This document shows positions 57,248 through 64,000 of a DNA stretch of 64,000 nt, one piece after another. The notes below the pieces were generated by a model. That model made no database searches, had not been told where the DNA came from, and saw nothing but the letters and a program-made list of their open reading frames with translations. Source of the stretch: Marinobacter koreensis (GTDB lineage: Bacteria; Pseudomonadota; Gammaproteobacteria; Pseudomonadales; Oleiphilaceae). The position numbers and the translations under genes were made by a program. The stretch is taken from positions 62,001-126,000 of the forward strand of contig NZ_JAKZAJ010000005.1 in assembly GCF_023156285.1 (NCBI RefSeq), read 5' to 3'. Every line of letters starts with the position of its first letter. The first letter of the stretch is position 1.

Positions 57248-58114
57248 ATGCGTGCACTGGCACAGTTCGTAATGCGCGGTCCCCTGCAGGCTGGCGGGGT
57301 AGCAGCAGTCACGACTGCCATACCCTTGCTGTTCTGGGTAGGCGCGGCGGTTATCGGGTTGGTCATTCTCCGGCTCGGTATCCAGCAAGGTCTGAATATC
57401 GGCCTCTGGGCATTGTTGCCAGCGATTGGCTGGAGCTGGTTCGGGCACGACCCGACGGCCCTGGCGGTATTGCTGCAGACCATGCTGATGGCGTCTGTCC
57501 TGAGAGCAACGCTGTCCTGGGAGAAAGCCCTCCTCGGAGGGAGTTTTCTGGCGATTGTCACAGGTCTGATGTTGCCTGTGCTGTTCCCCGGATTGCTGGA
57601 CGATCTGGTCCGCACCGGGGTGAATTTTTACGAACAATACAACGCGGAAGTGGCCCGGGCACTCGGGGATGACCTTGAGACTGTGATTCGGGACACGATG
57701 AACGCCAGCATGGCCGGTACCTACCTGGCAACTGCCATTGGTATGACGATGCTGTCGCGAGCGTGGCAGGCGGGGTTGTACAACCCCGGCGGATTCCGTA
57801 AGGAGTTTCACGCTCTCCGGCTCTCGCCAGTTGTGGCTGTGCTGTGTGGGGTGACCATGGTTCTTGGTCCCGTACTGGGGCTCAATTCCATGTTGTTGGC
57901 CTGGGCAGCAGGCACACCGTTGTTCCTGGCGGGTGTGGCACTGGTTCATGGCGCGATTGGTCGTAAAAATCTGAGCGGGAACTGGCTGGTTATGTTTTAC
58001 ATTGCCCTGTTCCTGTTGGGACCAAGCCTGATGATTCTGTTAGTGGTAATGGCTTTTGTGGATAGCTGGCTGGATATCCGGGGGAGAATCAAACCTGCCG
58101 GGCCGGCTGAATAA
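57248..58114 (+). CDS. Uncharacterised DUF2232-like membrane protein
   Basis: 288 residues with about eight hydrophobic segments, lying between rpsR and rplI as in many gammaproteobacteria. The gene resembles the YybS/DUF2232 family in length and layout; no catalytic motif is visible. It is co-transcribed with the ribosomal genes, but its role is unknown. Confidence 0.8.
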   Translation: MRALAQFVMRGPLQAGGVAAVTTAIPLLFWVGAAVIGLVILRLGIQQGLNIGLWALLPAIGWSWFGHDPTALAVLLQTMLMASVLRATLSWEKALLGGSFLAIVTGLMLPVLFPGLLDDLVRTGVNFYEQYNAEVARALGDDLETVIRDTMNASMAGTYLATAIGMTMLSRAWQAGLYNPGGFRKEFHALRLSPVVAVLCGVTMVLGPVLGLNSMLLAWAAGTPLFLAGVALVHGAIGRKNLSGNWLVMFYIALFLLGPSLMILLVVMAFVDSWLDIRGRIKPAGPAE

Positions 58115-58134
58115 AGCACGAAGAGGTTAACGAG

Positions 58135-58581
58135 ATGGAAGTTATTCTGCTCGAGAAAGTTGCAAACCTTGGCTCCCTGGGCGACAAGGTAAAGGTTAAG
58201 GCCGGTTACGGTCGTAATTTCCTGCTTCCTTATGGCAAGGCTGTTCCTGCCACAGAAGCGAATGTGAAAGCATTTGAAGAGCGTCGCGCAGAGCTGGAAA
58301 AAGCAGCAGCCGAGAAGCTGGCTGCGGCCCAGAGCCGCGCCGAGACGCTGGAAGGTGCATCCTTCACCATCACCTCCAAGGCCGGTGAAGAAGGCAAGCT
58401 GTTTGGCTCCATCGGTGTCCGTGACATCGCTGATGCCATCACTGCCGGTGGCACTGAGGTGGAGAAGAGCGAAGTTCGTCTGCCGGAAGGTCCGATCCGG
58501 GTGACCGGCGAGTACGACATCGAGCTTCAGCTGCACACTGACGTAGCTGCGACCGTCAAGCTGGCGGTGGTTGCGGAGTAA
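58135..58581 (+). CDS. rplI: Ribosomal protein L9
   Basis: 148 residues with the N-terminal [19 protein letters not shown] and [13 protein letters not shown], the long connecting helix and the C-terminal domain. It closes the operon; a strong terminator follows. Confidence 0.98.
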   Translation: MEVILLEKVANLGSLGDKVKVKAGYGRNFLLPYGKAVPATEANVKAFEERRAELEKAAAEKLAAAQSRAETLEGASFTITSKAGEEGKLFGSIGVRDIADAITAGGTEVEKSEVRLPEGPIRVTGEYDIELQLHTDVAATVKLAVVAE

Positions 58582-58621
58582 TCCGCGATTGCCGACAGGG
58601 TCGGATCCGTCCGACCTGGTC

Positions 58622-58666
58622 AAACAAACGGGCCCGAACCGGAGACGGTTTCGGGCCCGTTTGTTT
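58622..58666. terminator. Strong terminator after rplI
   Basis: ACAAACGGGCCCGAA pairs with TTTCGGGCCCGTTTGT, followed by T's. It separates the ribosomal operon from dnaB. Confidence 0.9.
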
Positions 58667-58711
58667 CTGGTATTCTTAACACTTCCTGATTTTCCAGTCT
58701 GAAGCGTTCCT

Positions 58712-60118
58712 ATGGCCAAGCCCAACCTGAAACCCGCCAGTACCGATCTTGAAACCAGCCGGATCAAAGTGCCTCCTCACTCGGTTGAGGCCGAGCAGGC
58801 TGTGCTGGGCGGTCTGATGCTCGATAATCGTCGTTTCGACGAAGTTTCCGAGATCATCTCGGCTGCAGATTTCTATCGCCAGGATCACCGGCTTATTTTC
58901 GGGGCGGTGGAGCGGCTGGCCAGTGAGAGTGAGCCGCTGGATGTCGTGACCCTTGCCGAATTCCTGGAGCGGGCCGGGGATATTGAAGATGCCGGTGGTT
59001 TGTCCTACCTGGCAGAGTTGGCTGAGAAAACCCCGGGGGCCGCCAACATCCGTGCCTATGCCGACATCGTCAGGGAGCGTTCGATCCTTCGTCAGTTGGT
59101 GGAGGTGTCCGGCAAGATTTCCGATTCTGCGTTCAATCCCCAGGGGCGAAACAGCAACGAAATCCTCGACGAAGCCGAGCGGCATGTCTTCCAGATTGCC
59201 GAGTCCCGAACCAAGGAGGGATCCGGTCCGAAGGCGATCAATCCCATCCTGACCCAGACACTCAGCCGGATTGAAGAGTTGTTCGAGTCTGGTGAGCAGA
59301 CCACGGGTCTGACGACCGGTTTCCGGGATCTTGACGACAAGACATCGGGGATGCAGCCGGCAGACCTGATCATCGTGGCGGGTCGCCCTTCCATGGGTAA
59401 GACCACCTTCGCCATGAATATCGTCGAGAACGCATTGATCAGCACCGGAACTCCCGTGCTGGTGTTCAGTATGGAGATGCCCGCCGACGCACTGGCGATG
59501 CGGATGATTTCCTCGCTGGGCCGTATCGACCAGACCAAGGTTCGTGGCGGCAAGCTTGAAGAAGACGACTGGCCGCGACTGACCTCGGCCGTCAGCCTGC
59601 TGAAGGACAAGCCGCTTTACATCGATGATACCCCGGGGCTGAGCCCGACGGAGATGCGATCCCGCGCCCGCCGGATTGCTCGCGAGAACGACGGCAAGAT
59701 CGGGCTGATCATGGTGGATTACCTTCAGCTGATGCGTGTGCCCGGCAACAACGAGGGCCGGACGGCCGAGATATCCGAGATTTCCCGGTCGCTCAAGGGT
59801 ATCGCCAAAGAACTGAATTGCCCGGTTGTCGCGCTGTCCCAGCTGAACCGGAGCCTGGAGCAACGGCCCAACAAGCGGCCGGTCAACTCGGACCTGCGGG
59901 AATCGGGTGCGATCGAGCAGGACGCGGACGTCATCATGTTTGTCTACCGGGACGAGGTCTACAACGAGGACACGCCTGACAAGGGTATTGCCGAGATCAT
60001 CATCGGTAAGCAGCGGAACGGTCCGATTGGTACCGTCCGTCTGGCCTTCATCGGCAAGTACACCAAGTTTGAGGACCTCGCTCATGGTGACTACAGCGAT
60101 TACGGTGACGATTACTGA
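58712..60118 (+). CDS. dnaB: Replicative DNA helicase
   Basis: 468-residue hexameric helicase that loads at oriC and drives the fork. N-terminal primase-interacting domain (PHSVEAEQAVLGGLMLDN) and RecA-like core with Walker A GRPSMGKTTFA and LIMVDYLQLMRV. No intein is present. The stop overlaps the alr ATG. Confidence 0.98.
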   Translation: MAKPNLKPASTDLETSRIKVPPHSVEAEQAVLGGLMLDNRRFDEVSEIISAADFYRQDHRLIFGAVERLASESEPLDVVTLAEFLERAGDIEDAGGLSYLAELAEKTPGAANIRAYADIVRERSILRQLVEVSGKISDSAFNPQGRNSNEILDEAERHVFQIAESRTKEGSGPKAINPILTQTLSRIEELFESGEQTTGLTTGFRDLDDKTSGMQPADLIIVAGRPSMGKTTFAMNIVENALISTGTPVLVFSMEMPADALAMRMISSLGRIDQTKVRGGKLEEDDWPRLTSAVSLLKDKPLYIDDTPGLSPTEMRSRARRIARENDGKIGLIMVDYLQLMRVPGNNEGRTAEISEISRSLKGIAKELNCPVVALSQLNRSLEQRPNKRPVNSDLRESGAIEQDADVIMFVYRDEVYNEDTPDKGIAEIIIGKQRNGPIGTVRLAFIGKYTKFEDLAHGDYSDYGDDY

Positions 60119-61212
60119 TGCCCAGGCAAACCCTTGCCCGAATTGATCTTGAGGCGCTGAGGCATAATTACGCCACGGCCCGCTCGCTGGCCGGAGACGC
60201 CCGTGCCATGGCGGTGGTCAAGGCCGACGGTTATGGGCATGGTATCCGGGCGGTGGCAACGGCACTGGCGGATATCGCACCCAAATACGCCGTTGCCTGT
60301 CTGGAAGAAGCCTTTGCCATCCGTGAAGCGGGGCTCAGCCAGCCTGTGGTGCTGCTGCAGGGGGTGCATGACTCTGGCGATCTGGCCGACTGCGCCAGGC
60401 AGGGGTTTGAGCCGGTTTTGCACAGCGAGAATCAGCTCGACGGGTTGATCCGGTCAGAGCACCGTCCGGCCTTCTGGTTGAAGGTTAATTCCGGGATGAA
60501 CCGGCTAGGCTTCCATCCGGACCAGATGGCCACCGTTATCGAACGGTTGCAGAACAGCGCATGCTATCCGGAACTCCTGGGATTCGTCACACACTTCGCC
60601 TGCGCCGATGATCCCGACAGTCCGATGACGGCCGATCAGACCGCCCGATTCGTGGCCGCCACCGAGCGTTGGCCGGACCGGATGCGGTCGGTGGCCAATT
60701 CCGCGGCTCACTTCCTGCCGGGGCAGCAACGGTTCGACTGGACCCGGCCCGGCATCATGCTTTACGGAGGTTCGCCGGTTCTCGGGAAAACCGGGCCGGA
60801 ACTGGGCCTGAAGCCGGTCATGCATCTCGAGGCTCCGCTGATTAACCGACGACTGGTCCGGGCCGGGGAATCCGTTGGCTACGGCGCAGCCTGGGTGGCG
60901 GATCGTGATACCTGGATGGGCATGGTGGCGATCGGCTACGGGGACGGCTACCCGCGCCATGCCGGCACCAATACGCCGGCGGCTATCGGCGGCCATCGAA
61001 TCCGGCTGATTGGCCGCGTTTCCATGGATATGCTGGCGGTGGACCTGTCCGGGGCACCGGATGCCAGGGTTGGCGACAGCGTGGAGTTGTGGGGCGGAAC
61101 GGTCGGTGTGGATGAAGTTGCCGCCTGCGCCGGCACTATCTCCTATGAACTGATGACCGGCATTACCGCCCGGGTACCCAGGGAGATCAGCCCGCTTCCG
61201 GTTCGTGAATGA
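60118..61212 (+). CDS. alr: Alanine racemase
   Basis: PLP enzyme that makes D-Ala for the wall. 364 residues; Lys35 in VVKADGYGHG binds PLP and the catalytic Tyr is in SVGYGAAWVA. The start overlaps the dnaB stop and the last 26 bp overlap a hypothetical gene on the other strand. Confidence 0.97.
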   Translation: MPRQTLARIDLEALRHNYATARSLAGDARAMAVVKADGYGHGIRAVATALADIAPKYAVACLEEAFAIREAGLSQPVVLLQGVHDSGDLADCARQGFEPVLHSENQLDGLIRSEHRPAFWLKVNSGMNRLGFHPDQMATVIERLQNSACYPELLGFVTHFACADDPDSPMTADQTARFVAATERWPDRMRSVANSAAHFLPGQQRFDWTRPGIMLYGGSPVLGKTGPELGLKPVMHLEAPLINRRLVRAGESVGYGAAWVADRDTWMGMVAIGYGDGYPRHAGTNTPAAIGGHRIRLIGRVSMDMLAVDLSGAPDARVGDSVELWGGTVGVDEVAACAGTISYELMTGITARVPREISPLPVRE

Positions 61213-61543
61213 TTTCCTCGATGAAATCCAGGATGGCTGCAAGGCTTCGGTCGTCAAGCTTCTTCAGAACCTTGTGAATGACCATCTTGCTGCCCTTGAG
61301 CATGCTGCTGATCCCGACCTTGGCCATGCCCATCATCATGCTGCTGGCCTTGAGCCGCCGCAACGGTTCCAGGAAAAAGAAATCCAGGCCCTGTTCGGTC
61401 ATCTCGATGATCAGGTCGTACAGTTTGTCGGTGGCTTCGCGATCGGCTTTGCCGCGTTCCCGGAGTTCGCCCACGGTGTACAGGGCTCGGGTCCGCAGTT
61501 CGTCGGGGATCGGGGCAACAATGTGGCTGTGTTGTTTCAGCAT
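61187..61543 (-). CDS. Hypothetical helical protein overlapping alr
   Basis: 118 residues with an AGGAACC ribosome site before ATG 61543. It is mostly helical, with a Met-rich stretch (SSMMMGMAKVG) and a DDRSLAAILDFIEEII end; no membrane segment is certain. Codon use fits the genome. I do not recognise a family. It is convergent with and overlaps alr by 26 bp. Confidence 0.7.
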   Translation of the reverse strand: MLKQHSHIVAPIPDELRTRALYTVGELRERGKADREATDKLYDLIIEMTEQGLDFFFLEPLRRLKASSMMMGMAKVGISSMLKGSKMVIHKVLKKLDDRSLAAILDFIEEIIHEPEAG

Positions 61544-61705
61544 AAAGGTTCCTGTTGTTGTATGCTCTTGAAAGCGGTGGCAAAGGTATAGGACGCTGGC
61601 GTCACCGGCCGAGTGTTATTCTAGACAGCCCGGCGAACAAACCATTGGCCTTACCGTTTCTGGCCGTCCGTCACCCAAGTGAAAACCTGGAGGCTTTGAT
61701 CCCCC

Positions 61706-62587
61706 GTGCATGTGCTTGTTGTCCATGACTATGGTCCCCTCGGAAAGGTGTTGCTGGAAAAGTTGCGGGACACGCACCTGCACATCAGCCCACTGCTGGT
61801 CAGCGATCCGGCCAGTGCCGATCTCAATGCCCTTGAGAACTGGATTCCCGAGGATACGGACCTGATCGTCAATGCACTCTGGCTGGCGGATCCGGAGGTG
61901 GCGGAGGAGGACCCTGAGGGCATTCACAAAGCGGCCTTCTCACTACCGGTGGCCATGGCCGAATACGCCAGGGAACGGGGTATTGCGCTGTTCCAGCTGT
62001 CCTCCTGTTATGTGTTCGACGGCCGGAAGCAAAGCGGATACATCACCTCGAATCCGGGGCAGCCCGTCAATGAGCTCGGAAACTGGCAGTGGGAGTGCGA
62101 GCAGGCGCTTCGATCGCTCCTGCCGCGACACATCATCCTGAGAACCGGCTGGAGCCTGTCCCGCTTCATCCGGAAGATCCGTGCCAACACGTCCTCCGGA
62201 CAGGTTCTGACCTTGCCCGGTCGTTGCCGGGGGCAGCCCGTTACCGTCAAGGATCTCGCCCGGGTGATGACGGCTGTCATCCTGCAGCTCGACTGTGGAG
62301 CCGAAGTCTGGGGCACATACCAGTATGCGGGGGCCGAGGAAATCAACCTCTATGAACTGGGGCTCGCCATTGCGGGCTTACCAGGTATTCCCGAAGACCT
62401 GAAGGTTGTAGACGATATGCCGGAATGGGGCCATCTGGAGCCTGCGAATACCACGATGATCTGTACCAAGATACGGAACACCTTCGGTATCAAGCAGGTT
62501 CCCTGGAGATCAGGGCTGGTTGAAGAGTTGGCCAGCGTAAAGGACGTGGAGAGTGGCCACCACGCGGAAGAGCCGGCGGCCCCGTAG
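61706..62587 (+). CDS. RmlD-like sugar-nucleotide protein lacking the catalytic Tyr/Lys
   Basis: 293 residues resembling dTDP-4-dehydrorhamnose reductase (RmlD) in fold: a Rossmann start (VVHDYGPLGKVL), DLIVNALWLADPE, an SSCYVFDGRKQSGY segment and RTGWSLSRF. At the YxxxK site it reads LGNWQ, so Tyr is Leu124 and Lys is Gln128. Reductase activity is thus unlikely. Start is GTG 61706 with GGAGG upstream. It may be a structural or binding homologue. Confidence 0.8.
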   Translation: MHVLVVHDYGPLGKVLLEKLRDTHLHISPLLVSDPASADLNALENWIPEDTDLIVNALWLADPEVAEEDPEGIHKAAFSLPVAMAEYARERGIALFQLSSCYVFDGRKQSGYITSNPGQPVNELGNWQWECEQALRSLLPRHIILRTGWSLSRFIRKIRANTSSGQVLTLPGRCRGQPVTVKDLARVMTAVILQLDCGAEVWGTYQYAGAEEINLYELGLAIAGLPGIPEDLKVVDDMPEWGHLEPANTTMICTKIRNTFGIKQVPWRSGLVEELASVKDVESGHHAEEPAAP

Positions 62588-62614
62588 AGACGGTGCCGCC
62601 ATTTCCAGAGAAGG

Positions 62615-63361
62615 TTAGCAGCCCTGGCGGGCGGAGTCGCGGGTCACCAGCTGGAGTGCTTCTACATCCAAGAGTTCTACTTCCCGGCCTCTGGCACGGA
62701 TCAGGCCCTGGTTCTGGAACCGCGTGAACACTCGGCTAACGGTTTCCACCGCAAGGCCGAGGAAATTCGCGATGTCATTTCTGGCCATCGGCAGGCTGAA
62801 ATTGGTCGGTGACAACCGGCGCCGCTGGAACCGGCTGGAGAGGGAAAGCAGCAGGGCCGCAATCCGCTCCTCGGCGGTGTTCTTGCTCAGCAGCATGGCC
62901 AGTTGATGGCCGTTCTGGATTTCCTGACTCATCAGGTGATACATGTGGTGCTGGAGTTCCGGCAGCTTGCCGGTCAGATCCTCCAGCTTTTCAACCGGAA
63001 ACTCGCAGACACTCGTGCGCTCGAGCGCTTTGGCCGTACACGCGTAGGTACTGCTGCTCATGCTGTCCAGGCCAACCAGTTCGCCCGGCATGAAGAATCC
63101 GGTTACCTGCTCCTCACCACTCTCCGTGATAATCGAGGTTTTTACGGAGCCGCTCTTTACCGCAAAGCAGGAACGGAACGGAGTGCTCTGGTCGAAAATG
63201 TGTTCGCCCCGGTTGAAGATGCGACCCTGTTGCACGATGTCTTCGAGACGGTCGAGCTCATTCTCTTCAATGGCCAGGGGCAAACAGAGGTTGCTCAGGC
63301 TGCATTGATGGCAGGAGGCCTTCAGTGGGGAGTGCTTGTGGATGGGAATAGGTTGCGCCAT
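62615..63361 (-). CDS. anr: Anaerobic regulator of the FNR/Anr family
   Basis: 248 residues from ATG 63361. The oxygen-sensing cysteines C17, C20 and C26 (CHQCSLSNLC) and C108 (TYACTAKALE) would hold a [4Fe-4S] cluster. The CRP-like HTH contains ETVSR, the recognition-helix residues for TTGAT half-sites. A perfect FNR box lies 20 bp upstream, so it is probably autoregulated. Confidence 0.95.
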   Translation of the reverse strand: MAQPIPIHKHSPLKASCHQCSLSNLCLPLAIEENELDRLEDIVQQGRIFNRGEHIFDQSTPFRSCFAVKSGSVKTSIITESGEEQVTGFFMPGELVGLDSMSSSTYACTAKALERTSVCEFPVEKLEDLTGKLPELQHHMYHLMSQEIQNGHQLAMLLSKNTAEERIAALLLSLSSRFQRRRLSPTNFSLPMARNDIANFLGLAVETVSRVFTRFQNQGLIRARGREVELLDVEALQLVTRDSARQGC

Positions 63362-63380
63362 AGCAGGTACGCCGTCCGGA

Positions 63381-63394
63381 TTGATCCATATCAA
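63381..63394 (-). promoter_or_regulatory. FNR/Anr box upstream of anr
   Basis: TTGATCCATATCAA matches the TTGAT-N4-ATCAA consensus exactly. It begins 19 bp from the anr ATG, a place that favours repression of its own gene. Confidence 0.85.
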
Positions 63395-63461
63395 AGTTGT
63401 ACTTTAAAGGCTATGGCGCAGTTTGCCAATAATCAGAAACACTCAATTATCGAAAAAATCA

Positions 63462-64000
63462 TCAGATTTTCTCGAAGATAAGAGAAGCATTTGTCCCGCC
63501 GAAGCCGAAGCTGTTGGACATGACGCAGTCGAGCTCCATATCACGGGCACTTGGCCCCACGATGGGCAGGTCGCTGATCTTCTCATCCACGTCCTGTAGA
63601 TTTGCAGTGCCCGCCGCGAAACCATGTTGGAGCATCAGAAGCGAGTAAATGGCTTCCTGAACCCCGGCCGCGCCGAGAGAGTGGCCGGAGAGGGACTTGG
63701 TCGAGGAAATGGCCGGGATGCTGTCGCCAAAGGTGTTCTTGACCGCGCCCATCTCGGCCACATCCCCCACCGGTGTGCTGGTTCCGTGGGCGTTGATGTA
63801 CTGCACTTTGCCCCGGATGGTCGCCATGGCCTGTTCCATGCAACGTTGAGCGCCTTCGCCGGAGGGAGCGACCATGTCATACCCGTCAGAGGTGGCGCCG
63901 TAGCCGGTAAGCTCCGCGATGATTGTGGCGCCGCGTTTTTTCGCGTGTTCAAGTTCCTCAAGGACCATCATGCCGCCGCCGCCGGCGATTACGAAGCCGT
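63462..64000 (-). CDS. fabB: Beta-ketoacyl-ACP synthase I (5' end outside window)
   Basis: C-terminal ~179 residues of a KAS I/II enzyme. [11 protein letters not shown] and [10 protein letters not shown] carry the two active His and the Lys, and [11 protein letters not shown] the C-terminal Gly-rich turn. The visible left end reads [19 protein letters not shown], which matches FabB rather than FabF. The catalytic Cys region and start lie to the right of the window. Confidence 0.9.
   Translation of the reverse strand, partial: GFVIAGGGGMMVLEELEHAKKRGATIIAELTGYGATSDGYDMVAPSGEGAQRCMEQAMATIRGKVQYINAHGTSTPVGDVAEMGAVKNTFGDSIPAISSTKSLSGHSLGAAGVQEAIYSLLMLQHGFAAGTANLQDVDEKISDLPIVGPSARDMELDCVMSNSFGFGGTNASLIFEKI

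Overview
The window looks like a GC-rich gammaproteobacterial chromosome, most like Marinobacter or a close marine relative. This is inferred from gene content and order (paa operons, rsfS-rlmH-mrdA-rodA-rlpA-dacA-ybeD-lipB, rpsF-rpsR-rplI-dnaB-alr, an Anr-type regulator); no database search was run. I saw no insertion sequence, prophage or CRISPR array. Both ends cut genes: a LivG-type ATPase at the left and fabB at the right.

Layout. 1-2063 (+): the ATPase end of a branched-chain-amino-acid-type ABC transporter, whose second ATPase carries an N-terminal hemerythrin-like domain. 2187-13743 (-): two phenylacetate operons, paaGHIJK then paaABCDEZ, with paaY divergent at 14155. Together they activate phenylacetate (PaaK), epoxidise it (PaaABC(D)E), isomerise it (PaaG), open the ring (PaaZ) and run beta-oxidation (PaaH, PaaJ), with PaaI and PaaY clearing stalled CoA esters. 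paaF and any paa regulator gene are not in the window, but a TGATAC/GTATCA element sits at all three candidate promoters. 14791-18266: a dehalogenase-like hydrolase with its nucleophile replaced, a small Cys-rich protein, an AI-2E-family transporter and a peptidoglycan-binding protein. 18337-25652: ilvD, an HDOD protein, a LON-domain protein, a DedA-PAP2 fusion and two tandem GGDEF-like proteins with degenerate active sites but intact I-sites.

25799-34814 (+): proA-nadD-rsfS-rlmH-mrdA-rodA-rlpA-dacA-ybeD-lipB, for proline and NAD synthesis, ribosome silencing and maturation, rod-shape wall synthesis and lipoylation. 34820-43257: a GGEEF cyclase, an ABC1 kinase, a YqaA membrane protein, a glutaredoxin, a PPi-type phosphofructokinase, mpl, ubiX and an acyl-CoA dehydrogenase.

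43310-50456 (-): a complete alternative F-type ATPase operon of the N-ATPase kind, in order atpD-C-Q-B-E-F-A-G, followed by a translationally coupled LOG-family gene. It lacks atpR, the c subunit lacks the usual first-helix Na+ ligand, the b subunit ends in a delta-like domain, and the alpha P-loop lysine is arginine.

50670-64000: a large lipoprotein of unknown function, tRNA-Leu(CAG), rnr, rlmB, the rpsF operon with an S6:S18-type leader, dnaB, alr, a degenerate RmlD-like protein, anr with a perfect FNR box upstream, and the end of fabB. The features most worth a second look are the divergent N-ATPase, the hemerythrin-LivF fusion, the paired degenerate GGDEF proteins, the Asp-to-Asn dehalogenase homologue and the shared paa promoter element.
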